A stretch of DNA of 64,000 nucleotides from the NCBI RefSeq assembly GCF_015706575.1, contig NW_024037074.1, forward strand, positions 30,803,334 to 30,867,333, given 5' to 3'. Origin of the DNA: Patiria miniata. Its lineage: Eukaryota > Echinodermata > Asteroidea > Valvatida > Asterinidae. Below, one piece after another: positions 22,901 through 32,892 of the stretch (the stretch's first letter is position 1; the number at the start of each line of letters is the position of its first letter). The translations under genes were made by a program, and so were the position numbers. Under the pieces are notes generated by a model. The model made no database searches. It was not told where the DNA came from and worked only from the letters and a program-made list of their open reading frames with translations.

Positions 22901-25271
22901 AAAACGATGCCTGAATTGGTGTTGCACGAGTCACTTGGAGAGAGAGTATACATTGTCTTTCCTTTGATACCTAATGATGGTACCGTTTTATAGTTTCGTC
23001 AGTATTAGGCGCATACACCTGTTGCTGGTCCCAGAGGGCCAAACCTACCGCGCTGTGTAATCACACCGACTCTTTCACTGACCGTCACTTGTGGATCAGA
23101 CTTGCACTCTAAGAACTCCTGGGTCAGATTGACCCCGATATGAGTCTATAATCTGCACAGTCCTTTTCAGGGTAAAAAAAAATGCTGGGTCAAAATGATC
23201 CAGAAAAATGTCATATTTGACCCGGAAAAGGTTTCCTTTGACCACAGAAGGGTAATTTTGGGCCCAGAAAAGAACTGTGCATGCAGATATAGACTCGGAT
23301 TCTGGGTCCATTCTTAACCAGGTGTTTTTAGAGTGTGCTTCAGCCGCACCTTTAATAATTGGTCCAAACATTCGACTTGAATTGACTACCTTATGGACCC
23401 AATTGGTATACAAGGCTGGGACCAGCTTTACTATCAGCTTGCCTAGTATTTTTGTTTCCGAGAAAATCGGCTATCCGTTCATCCTCCTTGCAGGTTGACG
23501 ACATGCGCAATTTGCGCGACCTGTGCTTGTACGCTAACCGGCTGAGAGATAAGAACCTGCTGGAGAGATGCATGTATCAGATGGAGGAGCGTGGAGGGCT
23601 GTTCCGCGCGGAAGAGAACCGGGTGATGCTGCCGCGGATGGGAGGTAAATCGCCAGACTCAAACGCCAAAGGAGGCACTATTGCCTTATCGATTTTAAAG
23701 TTTTAAGTTTTACCTTAAAGTCTAAGCACCATTTTCACAGTGAAGGCTTAAAACCGAATACCCGAGCGAAAATCTATGCAATGAGAAGGCAAACATCAGA
23801 GGTCGCCAGCGACCAATGGAAAGGGCGATAGGTCGTGCAACTTTTTACAAAAGCACTGTAACTGACGTGTTTTTTGTTTTGTTTTTCAATTTCACTTGAC
23901 GTCGTCGATTAAGGAGTGTGCGACAGTCCGCTCCGCATTTGGAAGTATGACATCGTTTGGTTGCACGATGGGGAAAAGTCGGTTCAATCCTGGATCAACA
24001 CAATGTCCGAAAAGCTGCGAAATAAGAAACTGACACCACAGGTAATAGCCCAACCCCAAGGGCGGATCCAGGGGGGGGGGGGCCAAAGGGGGCCATGCCC
24101 CCCCCAAAAAAAAAAACGAGACCAATTTTTTTTTTTTTGATGTGACATCGCAATAAAGGCAGGCAATGAGTACACCACCATCTTTTCCTCAAAAAAACAT
24201 TGGTTAAAGTGGTCAGAAATTGCCTCAGATCGCACCACAGAGCATCTAGAATCCAACAATTTTTCGGGGCCCTTAAGCGGGCCCCGAACCCCACGCCGTA
24301 ATTTTTTTGACCCACTTTTTGGGGGGTCCAAAAAAATTTTTTGCCCCCCCCCCCAAAATTGTGTTCTGGATCCGCCCTTGCCCAACCCACGATGATATCA
24401 TAAACCAGAGCTGTGTTCGTTTGTTTCTTGGGTGGTCAATTTGTTTGTGGGGCTGTTGGGGTGTTTGGTTGTCTGGTTTATTCTAATTCAGATCTAATGT
24501 AATATGCACCTATTCGCGTTGCCACCAGAAATACAGCTCCGAATCTTTCAATTAAATTCAACGACGAGAGATTTTCGTATCATTCTTTTCGTCATGATGA
24601 TCAGATGTGCAGTCAGAAGATAACTGCAAGAGCAAAAAGTCTATAAATTTTAGGCACAAATTACAGGCACAAAACTAGAGGCAAACCGCACTGGGAAATT
24701 CCTCTACAAACGCATACAACACACGCACAATTACTCTTGAAAGAGGAAGAGGAAACGAACAGGACAGGCTTTGCATGCAGAGTAGTGAGAAAAAAGTAAA
24801 CAATTTGCGGCAAACACTTAAGGACGAATGAACTTAATGAAATCAAAGATCATTAATTAAAAGAATTGAGAGGCTAAGTTATAGTACATCTTCCCCCAAA
24901 TCATTGTTTGGCAGGACTACAGCCCCAATGACAAGCTGAAGACCAACAACTTGAAGCGAAGCCGCATCGTGGCTGTGTACTGCACCGTCGGAATGTGCGA
25001 ACTGCTCCGCGAAACTTGCCCAGGCGGAGCGGCGCTGCAAGCGACCTTAGCGGAGACTTTCCGCCTCACTCCCGTCGGCAACAAGGAGCCAGCGGTTTGG
25101 GTCATCTTGGACACCAACGCCGACGTAAGCCAGTTCTTCTACCGTCACAACCGAAGCCAGAACGTGCTCTTGAGACAGGCGGACGACGGAAGGCTTGTTG
25201 AACAGTTGGTCAATATCATTTACACTGGCAACCCCTCACCCCCGGAATCGGCTGCTAACCACAGGTTTTAA
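13784..25271 (+). CDS. LRR protein with C-terminal TIR/SEFIR-like region (seven exons, complete)
   Basis: Joining 13784-13951, 21723-21981, 22332-22492, 22753-22878, 23494-23644, 23914-24041 and 24915-25271 gives 1350 bases, 449 residues plus stop. Every junction is GT/AG and phase-consistent (0,1,0,0,1,0). Residues 1-56 are a non-repeat N-terminus with no signal peptide or membrane segment. Residues about 60-270 form eight or nine 23-residue leucine-rich repeats of the LxxLxLxxNxLxxLPxxI class, as in SHOC2/RSU1. Residues about 297-430 alternate strands and helices like a TIR or SEFIR domain: KYDIVWLHD (box 1-like), QDYSPND (box 2-like), SRIVAVYCT, then MCELLRE and AVWVILDT. A cytosolic sensor or adaptor role is inference. 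The family was not recognised by name. ATG 13784 (GAAGATGG) is the first in good context. Confidence 0.88.
14045..14212 (+). repeat. SINE 3' fragment with ATT microsatellite tail
   Basis: GGCAGCATGGAGCTGTATAC, then CCCCAGGGAGCTGAGAT and TAGCGCCTTGAGCACC, ending in (ATT)n at about 14187-14208. The first part is repeated at 15423-15500 (GGCAGCATTGAGCTGTATAT), so the two are copies of one family in intron 1. Confidence 0.6.
14213..15309. other. LRR gene intron 1, 5' part
   Basis: No gene was recognised. A 135-residue plus ORF and a 159-residue minus ORF overlap at 14707-15186; they show no family signature and no splice logic with the flanking exons. Confidence 0.4.
15310..15500 (+). repeat. 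SINE fragment
   Basis: It has the TGCCCTTGGGCAAGGAGCT motif typical of tRNA-derived SINEs in fish and echinoderms. It then matches the 14045 copy (CCCAGGGAGGTGAGATTGTC). It is truncated and lies in intron 1 of the LRR gene. Confidence 0.55.
15908..16353. repeat. piggyBac-like MITE with TTAA target site
   Basis: The inverted ends CCCTAAAAGGGCCGGG and CCCGGCCCTTTTAGGG are directly bordered by TTAA on both sides (15904-15907 and 16354-16357). An inner inverted GGCGGAATCCGCC with C/G runs follows each end. There is no ORF of interest. Confidence 0.85.
16912..17186 (-). repeat. LTR (3' LTR in element orientation)
   Basis: Shares the ACGTCGACC start, AGAAGCAATTCTCAGGTTCT and the GGCGCCCTCTGCC...GACCGGCACCGACGC end with the repeat at 21241-21520. 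Confidence 0.85.
20515..20935. repeat. Tandem repeat inside the LTR element
   Basis: About eight to nine units of roughly 40-60 bases built on CGGCTCCGCTCCATTGACTC and GTGCGGAGCAACT. Probably a minisatellite that expanded within the old element. Confidence 0.8.
21241..21520 (-). repeat. LTR (5' LTR in element orientation)
   Basis: Partner of 16912-17186 and followed by the ATAT flanking repeat at 21521-21524. The pair is diverged by scattered substitutions and small length differences. Confidence 0.85.
21558..21613. repeat. GACC microsatellite
   Basis: Runs of GACC/AACC tetranucleotides in intron 1, about 110 bases before exon 2 of the LRR gene. Confidence 0.85.
21723..21981 (+). CDS. LRR-TIR-like gene, exon 2
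   Basis: Acceptor CGTCTTTCAG. Encodes the first LRRs, including LTRLYLTYNNLRDLP and LTILNIGFNEFESIP, and ends at ATCG|GTAGGT in phase 1. It sits only about 200 bases beyond the end of the LTR element in intron 1. Confidence 0.92.
22332..22492 (+). CDS. LRR-TIR-like gene, exon 3
   Basis: Acceptor TTTTTACTAG. Encodes GIRHLTNLEELYLNNNKIG and LRLLTMANNAIQTIP and ends ATGAAG|GTGAGA in phase 0. Two LRRs of 23 residues. Confidence 0.92.
22753..22878 (+). CDS. LRR-TIR-like gene, exon 4
   Basis: Acceptor CCCCTCCTTAG. Encodes LKVLKMRSNQLTKIPDEFG and the next degenerate repeat and ends GACAAA|GTACGT in phase 0. Confidence 0.92.
23104..23338. repeat. MITE with CACTCTAA ends in LRR intron 4
   Basis: The ends CACTCTAAGAACTCCTGGGT and TTTTTAGAGTGTG are inverted, and the interior is rich in TGGGTCA/TGACCC pairs. 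Related short elements are common in fish and marine invertebrates. Confidence 0.65.
23494..23644 (+). CDS. LRR-TIR-like gene, exon 5
   Basis: Acceptor ATCCTCCTTGCAG. Encodes the last LRR (LRDLCLYANRLRDKNLLER) and a linker rich in Glu, Arg and Met, ending GGAG|GTAAAT in phase 1. Confidence 0.92.
23914..24041 (+). CDS. LRR-TIR-like gene, exon 6
   Basis: Acceptor GTCGATTAAG, rather pyrimidine-poor. Encodes the box 1-like strand KYDIVWLHDGE and the following amphipathic helix (SVQSWINTMSEKLRNKK), ending CCACAG|GTAATA in phase 0. The domain is split between exons 6 and 7. Confidence 0.87.
24057..24380. repeat. MITE with CAAGGGCGGATCC ends, LRR intron 6
   Basis: Perfect 13-base inverted ends (24057-24069 and 24368-24380) with long G/C runs just inside. 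A related copy lies at 33851-34200; they share an interior containing CCCACGCCGTAATTTTTT. The fragment at about 25330-25470 in the LRR 3' region shows a weaker match (AGATGCTCTGTAGTCCAATC). Confidence 0.8.
24915..25271 (+). CDS. LRR-TIR-like gene, exon 7 with stop
   Basis: Acceptor TTGTTTGGCAG. Encodes DYSPNDKLKTNNLKRSRIV, then the MCELLRE helix, AVWVILDTNAD and a final helix GRLVEQLVNIIY, and stops with TAA at 25269-25271. Base composition is distinctly GC-richer than the flanking introns, as expected of coding sequence. Confidence 0.92.
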   Translation, partial: DYSPNDKLKTNNLKRSRIVAVYCTVGMCELLRETCPGGAALQATLAETFRLTPVGNKEPAVWVILDTNADVSQFFYRHNRSQNVLLRQADDGRLVEQLVNIIYTGNPSPPESAANHRF

Positions 25272-27330
25272 ATACCAGTGGGCATGCAGGCCCGTTCCCT
25301 GATCCCAGAAGGGGGGGGGGGGGGGTTCTTAAATTCCCAAAGTGGAATTGTTTATATGCGAGCGCGGAGCGCAAAGCCCTTACATCGTGGGGTGCGGGAC
25401 CCGCTCTACGGCCCCGGAAAATGTTGGAATCCAGATGCTCTGTAGTCCAATCTAAGGCATTTCCTGGCCACTTTCCCCTGACTCTTTGAATCATTTTTGC
25501 TCGTGTTTACAACTTGAAGGCGAGATTTTTAGGGGATGGAGGGGGGGGGGGAAGGGGTCATCAAAAGATGTTTCTTTTTTGTTGTTGGGTGGTGGGACAA
25601 TTTTTTTAAATTTCTTTATTTTATTTCTGAGGGGAACTCGTCATACCGAGGGGGGGGGGGGGTCCCCTAAGGACCAAATCTGCTTTTCTGCATGGTAGCA
25701 AAAAACAACCAAAAAAAACCCAAAAAACAAAAACATTCTGCGCTCTGCTGCTCTGACAAAAGAAAAGCAGATGTCCACTTTTCGGCATCCAGCAAAAGGA
25801 AGAAAGGTATAATCTGCTTATTAGGTATAAATGAGCAGAACAACATAAAAGAAGATTAAACTAAAACGTTCAATCTGCTTCTCTTTTACGACCACAAGAA
25901 AACTCAGGAAAGCTGGATGCTAGTATTCCTTAAAGGGAAAATACAACATTTGCAAACATCAAAAAATAAAGTTACTAAATTATTTTGAAATACCTTGCTA
26001 AACTGTTAGTGAATGACCGTCTAAATCATCCTGTAAAAGCATGGCACCTGGTATACTGTCATTTTCAAGAAAAGTGGTATTTTCGTATCAATTTCCAACG
26101 CTGGTCGGCCGACCAGCGTTGGAAAAAAACGTGCTTTTTTAATACTGGCTCCAATTGACCATATTTAGTTAGTCCGGTTTTGTTTGCAATCGATTACACA
26201 CCTATGAACGGGTACAAGCAAGCTAGACTGGTTCCCTGACCTTACAATTCCCCAACGTCTATAAATTGCTCCGTTTCATTTTAAATGGAGTCAGGGAACC
26301 AGACAACAGGAAAATGACTGTTTTTCTTCGTTTTTATAGCATCTACGAACCTAAAACGTCAAAAAAGTCGGTGTAACAATATTTACCATATACAGGCAAC
26401 CCCCAAATCCATCCATTTCTGAAAATTACAGCAAAAGCAAATGATGTGTATTCCCTTTAACATAAACAAAATGTTTTATATAACCAGTGTGTGTTCAACC
26501 GTTAACGGGAAATCAAATGCATTGACATAGTACATTTGTATTTTTGGTGTGAACTTGAATTTTGTATTTTTGAATATTTTACCTATACCGGGGAGAAGGA
26601 TGACTGCTCTATGTGCCGACACCCCTATGTTCTGACAACCCGCACGTAGGATTGTGTTACTCCCGGTTATAGGTTAGGGTTAGGGGCATAGGAGTGTCGG
26701 AGCATAATAGAGGTGTAACCGGGGAGAAAGTTTAATAATACATTTTATGTGGTGTTCAAACCTCGAATTGAATGGTTGAATTTTATTGATGTTGTGAATG
26801 ATATATTTTTTTTAAACAGTTTGCTTTTGGAAGTTTGCTATTTGAAAGTTTGGATTTTGATGTGAAATAATAGCTTTTGGATCGGTTTGTTGATTTGTTA
26901 TTTTTGTAACATTTGTAAGCTTTTTTTACCCAGAAAAGTTTAAAAAAAATAAAATGTGTACACAACAAATGTTGACCTAAAAGAGTGTCAGCTAAAATCA
27001 CACACATCACGCTGGGTAAGGACAGACATCACACCTTGTTAGTGACCTTTATAGTACACCATAGGGTCGAGTCTGAAACTGTTAACAGTGAACATTTAAA
27101 GTTTTTTTTTTTTTTCCATTTCTTCATATGCCATCATAATTGTACGTTTTGACTACCTGCCTACAGTAACTTTCATTTATTTTTGTAGAAACTATTTGCA
27201 TGTATATTTTGGCTGTTTTTGTTTTGCAGTTAAGCATTTGCAATTTGTGTTTGCTCATTTTTGAAAGTCTTTATATTTTTATACTGTACATAATGAGGAT
27301 TATTAAATAAAATGCTTACCCCGTGTTCTT
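25272..27330 (+). other. Probable 3' UTR of the LRR gene
   Basis: AT-rich, non-coding sequence after the stop codon, interrupted by a family M2 MITE (25930-26460). A plausible end is AATAAA at 27306-27311 in ATTATTAAATAAAATGC. A nearer polyadenylation site is also possible, so the extent is uncertain. Confidence 0.35.
25930..26460 (+). repeat. MITE family M2 copy with internal palindrome
   Basis: It runs from TTAAAGGGAAAATACAACAT to the inverted ATGTGTATTCCCTTTAA. Inside are the perfect palindrome CGCTGGTCGGCCGACCAGCG (flanked by CCAA/TTGG) and an inverted pair TGGTTCCCTGAC / GTCAGGGAACCA. At least six related copies occur in this window. Confidence 0.88.
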
Positions 27331-27772
27331 AGAAAAAAATGATTTTTCTCCTTAGGAATTTTCAATTTTTTTTCAACGGAAAAAATCACCCTACTTTATT
27401 CCGTGTTTGGGCTAAGTTACCGACTGCAGAAGGCAAGTACAAGCATTCCTAGCCTCCTTGGTACAAGTACATGCATGCCTCGGCATATAATCGATTCTTG
27501 CATTTTTAAAATGAAATATACATTTTATATATAGCGGAGATTAAATTGTGTTGTCATTTTATAAAAATTCTTTTGGGATGGTGAGAAAGAGAACAAGCAA
27601 AGCAAATGAACGGCCTCACACACTTGATCGAGTAGCGAAACCGTCCACTCGCCCGCATTGATAAGCTAAACAGCGCCCTCTCTAATTCTGCATTGCGCTA
27701 AACGCGAGATTTTTCAAGAGCTTAGGGGCAGCTCAAGTTGACGGAAACGAATCCCGCAATATAGTTCTCGGG

Positions 27773-27801
27773 AGCAGTGGCGTCACCAGACTTTTCAGTC
27801 T

Positions 27802-27859
<58 letters not shown>

Positions 27860-28202
27860 TTTGATGGGGGCACTTAGGTGGATACGGATCGCCGTCCTGG
27901 GGGAGGGGTCTAAGGGGAGGGGGTGCCCCCCTCCCCTTTGGAAAATTTTCGCATACGGAGGATGGGCTAGATGCAAAATGGTGCCACATTTGATGCTAAA
28001 TTCGATCTGAAGATATCTCCAGAAATTGCTATTTAACCAACTCAGATGATGGGAGTTGAATATAACAAAATATATATATATTTTTTACCAACCCAAATCT
28101 CAGATGGGGGGGCACTCGGGGGGGCACTAGGTTTTCCAGGGGGGGGGCACGTGCCCCCCCCTGGCCCCCCCCCCCCCCCCCCCCCTTGGCGACGCCACTG
28201 CT
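27773..28202. repeat. MITE with CAGTGGCGTC ends and a long poly-G tract
   Basis: Inverted ends AGCAGTGGCGTC / GACGCCACTGCT. It contains an uninterrupted run of more than 50 G residues (from about 27802) and, near the other end, a C run. ORFs here are poly-Gly or poly-Pro artefacts. Confidence 0.82.
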
Positions 28203-30374
28203 TGGGAGAGAATAAAGGTGGACATCACTATCTTCCCGTGGGTGTTTGTGATGGAAGTAGGCCTATATAAGTGCCTATGAGAAAATCCAATAGGATTAGA
28301 TTGGTTTCTTAAAGTTTTTCGTCACTTGTCCCGTATCCTGAAGTGGTCGACTCGGTCCTACCATGGAGCTATAGCTCCATGGTCCTACCATGGTCCTACT
28401 CACTCATTATGACTGTCAGCAGTGCAGTGTAGGCCATAATCAATAGGTATCTATACAGGACACCGGTCCCATTAATGTACATGTTCGTAAAGCATAGTTT
28501 CCAGCTCCGACCCTCAACGCATGATGACACCTCGTACGAACCTCAATTAAGAAAAACAGTTAAATTGCAATTCTGTACTCCTGAGAGTTTTACAGGCGGA
28601 GTACAGAATTGCAATTAAAAGACGAATTTAAAAAGTAGGAGTTATTTACCCTTGACCATCCCGGCCAGGGAGACCACTGACTATAAAAAAAAAACATCTC
28701 CAATTTTCAAAACAGATTCGCAAAAATACAAAAATTTCTCAGGAACTTTCGGTCAAAATTCCTCTTTACGTAGCGTCAGTACATGGATTGTACTCATCTT
28801 CTCGTTTTGCTTATTTTTCTGGAAATCGCCTGAAGAAAAACCTAAAGCAAAGTAGGCCTGAGAAATTTTTCATCCAAGGCAATAACATAATACGATCGCA
28901 GTTTTTCGCACATAAAAAAATGGATCGGTCCGTCCACGTTTGTCACGCGCGCCAGGAAAAAATATCACTGGTGTCCCCTATCCGCGTGCACTAAATCTAT
29001 GATTGACTGACGAAGGGACCAGTGCCCGTATCGCGTAACACGTAAAAAAAATGTACACACGTCAACAACATGATGAACCGACCGTACTAGAGCGTTATAT
29101 CATGGTCGAAGACGGTGAGAATTTTACGCAAAACCGAGCAAGTGTCGCTTAGAACTGTCCAGATTTACAAATTAGTTGCGGCTGAAAACTGCTCCAGACA
29201 GGCTGTAGTGACTATACCCAGGATTCTATGCTCTCGGGACTGTGAACGCACGGGGATTTTTCTTCATCAGAGCAGAGGAGAGCAGTTTTTACGGTCTTTC
29301 GCCGTGTACGTACGGCCGGCTGTCTGTGCTAGCTGGCTGACCGTGCATTCGTGGGGTCAATGAGCGTCATAACAACACCGCTAGACGTGCTTGTCGTAGG
29401 CCTAGTTGTACATCCCTACAATTAACTGCCATTGCGACGAGGGATTTTACACGTACGTACGATTAATGTATTCCCCAGCCATGCCAGCTTTATAGTTGTC
29501 TTAAAAAGTGGGAGATAACTTAGGCCTACTTTATGACATGACATCCTTTGCACAAACACGTGTAACATAAATTTTAAACATCAAACGTCTGGTCAAGATT
29601 TTTTTGGACCATGTTGACTGTCTGACTGTGGGCAAGATTACCATATGCGAAGTTCACTAATTTTCTTCTGTATTGACTAACAAGCCCCCAGATAGCAATT
29701 TCATGTCATCAAAGTCAATTTGAGCAGTGAGAAAATACAAGCATTTTCTTAAAAAACACTTAGAATTTTTCAGTCCACTCTTATAGTCATAGGTTTGTAC
29801 ACAGGGTGTTGAGTGAACTTCTGTCTTATATGGAAATCTTTCCGAATCATAATGTTGCAACCTGACGCTGCTTTTTTCTTCATATATCATCTCAATGAAG
29901 ATCTGTCATTATAGAAATGATGATAAATTGATAAGACATGTAGGCCTATCCGGGACTGAGAAGCATTTCCAATATCGTTAGAAAATACTTAAAAGAAAAC
30001 TTTGTTGGCTTTGAACAGGTAATTTTCCTACAAAGAATGAAACTGAGATGGGGTCGTACTTGTATGAGAGAGATACATGTACAGAATGTGCTGATGCCTG
30101 ATGCGTTTTGGACTTATCATTCGGCTTTGGAAAAAAACCACACACCTGGCCTTTAATTGTAAGACATCTTTCGCACAAACTTTGTAACCTTTTTAATATG
30201 GAATTTTGTAACATTGAAAATAATGATGTTTTAAATTCCTACAATCACTGATTAGAGGGCGCCCAACTTCAAAATTGTGAGTGTTCCAATAAACCCATAA
30301 TTAATAAACAGATCAAGAATAGCTTTTAAATTTTGTGACAATCTGATCTGTCAAAATTTGATTTTTTTTTTCAG
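28203..30374. other. Region upstream of the receptor first exon
   Basis: No gene seen. It contains a 24-base palindrome around 28360-28383 (CCATGGAGCTATAGCTCCATGG) and a hairpin at 28560-28619. The promoter of the receptor gene may lie here or further upstream if a 5' UTR exon exists; no confident TATA or CpG cluster was identified. Confidence 0.4.
28560..28619. repeat. Hairpin, arms of about 20 bp
   Basis: TTGCAATTCTGTACTCC (left) and GGAGTACAGAATTGCAA (right) flank a 16-base loop. No poly-T terminator context; it may be a remnant of a short foldback element. Confidence 0.7.
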
Positions 30375-30375
30375 G

Positions 30376-30396
30376 ATGAGGAAGGCTTGTGCGTGA
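30376..30396 (+). promoter_or_regulatory. Short upstream ORF in receptor leader
   Basis: ATG AGG ... TGA encodes six residues (MRKACA) between a strong acceptor-like TTTTTTTTTTCAG (ending 30374) and the signal-peptide ATG. A second upstream ATG at 30397 opens a frame that overlaps the main start out of frame. Both matter only if this stretch is 5' UTR. Confidence 0.4.
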
Positions 30397-30440
30397 ATGC
30401 GTTGGTGTTTGTTTACGGAGCCGCTCACCAATTTACCACC

Positions 30441-30540
30441 ATGTTGGATGTCGTCTCAAGAGTTGTGCCCGCCGGGTGCCTGCTTACAACAGTGCTACTG
30501 GTGCTTTCTGCTGCTTACAGCGCAAATGGTGCTGATGAGA
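30441..30540 (+). CDS. Insulin/IGF-1-type receptor, exon 1 (signal peptide)
   Basis: The ATG at 30441 has a strong context (ACCACCATGT). It encodes a signal peptide: a short N-region with Arg, the hydrophobic core CLLTTVLLVLSAAYSA, then NGADE. The exon ends GAGA|GTAAGT in phase 1. Joined to 51463 it reads ADEICGSLDIRN, closely matching the mature start EICGPGIDIRND of human IGF1R. The vertebrate genes also place the signal peptide on exon 1 with a very large intron 1. The strong acceptor at 30373-30374 suggests an additional non-coding 5' exon upstream. The product is a type I membrane receptor tyrosine kinase of the insulin/IGF/FOXO pathway (family knowledge). Confidence 0.85.
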
Positions 30541-30970
30541 GTAAGTAGATCTGTTGGTGGGAACGGGAGGGGGGTAGGGGAAGTGGGGGTAGGGGGAGGA
30601 GGAGGGGGGGGGGGGGGAGAGAGGATTGGGGACAGCTCCCAAAATGCCATTTTCCCCCTAATAATTTCAGGAGTGAAAATGACAGTTCAAATGTAATCAA
30701 TGCATTTGTTTACTCATTACCTTTTCCTACACGGATCCATGAAATAAGGCTCGCTCAACGACGGCCATTTCTGTAGGAGAACTGCAACTGCGTATTTTAC
30801 GCAATCAAGCACGCATTGCACAGTGTTGAAAATGTTCCAAATATGCGCGCTTGTTGCTCGAAATGTGTAAATAAACGTTGTGTAAATTGACGCTCAAAGT
30901 GCCGATGCAGGTGGATGGTCTGTAGGAAATGATGTCATTTAAACGAGACCTACATGTATAGTAACCTTAA

Positions 30971-31403
30971 CCCTAACCCCCTAGGCCCTTGTTGCTTACA
31001 ACCATCCTCAATCCTCCAAAATCCTCCAAAATTTTCCAAAATTTTGCAACTCCGCCTAAATTTTTCAAAATTGTCAGACAGTCCTGCCTCAAATGCATTC
31101 ATCCTCAATCCTCCAAAATCCTCCTCATCCCAAAACTTTGCTTAAATGAAGGATAACCAACGCCAAATCCTTCAAAATCATCAGACAGTCCTGCCTCAAA
31201 ATGCATTCATCCTCAATCCTCCAAAATCCTCTTGTGCTTCAATCACCATTCATCCTCAATCCTCCAAAATCCTCATGTGCTTCAATCACCATTCATCCTC
31301 AATCCTCCAGAATCCTCATTTGATTCAATCACCATTCATCCTCAATCCTCTAGAATCCTCCAAAACCGCCAGGAGGATTTTGGAGGAGTGAGGTGGGTTA
31401 GGG
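30971..31403. repeat. piggyBac-like MITE family M4, TTAA-bordered
   Basis: TTAA at 30967-30970 and 31404-31407 border ends CCCTAACCCCCTAGGCCC and GGGTTAGGG. The body is a purine/pyrimidine-skewed repeat of CCTCAATCCTCCAAAATCC, several copies. A second, partial copy continues to about 31825. The telomere-like CCCTAA is an element end. Confidence 0.75.
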
Positions 31404-32892
31404 TTAACCTTCCTCAATCCTCCGAAATCCTCCAGGCGGCTTTGGAGTATGTTGGAGGATTGAGGCTGAATGACAAAAAGTTGTCAGTTGATTTTGGAAA
31501 ATGAATTGCGTCGAGTCCAGAAGGCCGTACTCAGCATGTTGTTTATATTCAGTTGTGCATTTATGAGCCCTGCGTTATGCAGATGCTGGGTATCATCCGC
31601 ACTGCTTCTGAATGTCATCGACATGCCTCAACTCATTAACAGTGATGGTTGGAGGGTTTTGAAGGATTGAGGCAATGGTCACCCCTCCGCTGAAGAAAAT
31701 TCAAGAAATTGTGGAAAATTTTGGAGGACGAAGGTTGAATCTGATTGTTACATGGTGACAATTGGAGGATTTTGCAGGATTGAGGATGTATCCTAGCGAA
31801 AAGGGCATAGGGGTTTAGGGTTTTAATAAAACAAAAGTGTTTTGCTGTGAAACTGCAACTGCAAGTTTACCTTGCAGTGTCCTTCTTATTTGTCTGTACT
31901 GAATGCTTTACATTTTGTGCCTAACGCCCAGGCTGTTGCGCAGTCTGTTTTTTATCGATCATGCAAATGGTTCAATGTTGGTTTCAAACTGTAGTCGAGC
32001 CCAGGACACGGTTCGGCAGTGTTTACTTTCTGGACTATTTATGTCAACACGCATTCAGAGAACAGGACTTTGGAATTCAATTTTTTTTTTTTTATTATTA
32101 TTTTTGTTTGTAAAGAAGATAGGTAGGCTTTGCGGTGACCTCGATTTGACCATTTCGCGATCAATACCGTGTTATTGATTGCAGAATTTAAAAGGGCCCT
32201 AGAAACCGTGTTTTGCCGTTGTTGCGTTCGTGGACTTTAGTCTGAAGCAAATTATGAAATATATTTGTATGCTAGGGAAAGACTGACAATAATAGTGAGT
32301 GGTTCAGAAAGTGTCTGCTTTAAAAATAAAATTGTCTCGAAATTACTAGTGGGTACAGTATACAATGGTTTGGCCAATAGGAACCGTAGTCCATTTCAAA
32401 GAAACAGTAAGCAGTAAGCACAAGTCGAAATCGACAGAAACAGTATTTTCTTCTAAGTAGTTATGAAACTGAGTACCGTAGTTAGCATTTGACCACATCT
32501 CTGAAAAAAATTTGGGTTCCGCTTTGTGGTTTGGGGTGCTTACGCTCATTTGAGCGCATACATGTATCCTTTACTCAAAAGTCAAGAAAGCCAGTAAATA
32601 TTGAGACTTTGAAAGTATAATAGGGAAAGTGGTAGGGCCTTCATGTAAACACTTAGACATACCGTATGCATTATTCATGTACCTAGTAGGTCTGTTTGTT
32701 TGTACTGATGTGGGAATATATGTACAGTACACGTGCAGTGCATATGAAGAGTTCATTTTGCAAAACGTGATTATCCATTTGAAAAACATGTACATGAAAA
32801 CGTTGCTCGATATTGAAAACTTATAGAACATGTATCAGATGAACATCTGTTTATGGTCTAAATTACATTTTTGCCTTATTGTATTCTTATTT

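Noticed and set aside
27722-28010. Poly-Pro and poly-Gly ORFs
   Set aside because: Produced by the G homopolymer in a MITE.
30961-30990. CCCTAACCCC as interstitial telomeric repeat
   Set aside because: Only one or two units, and they coincide with the TTAA-bordered ends of MITE family M4.
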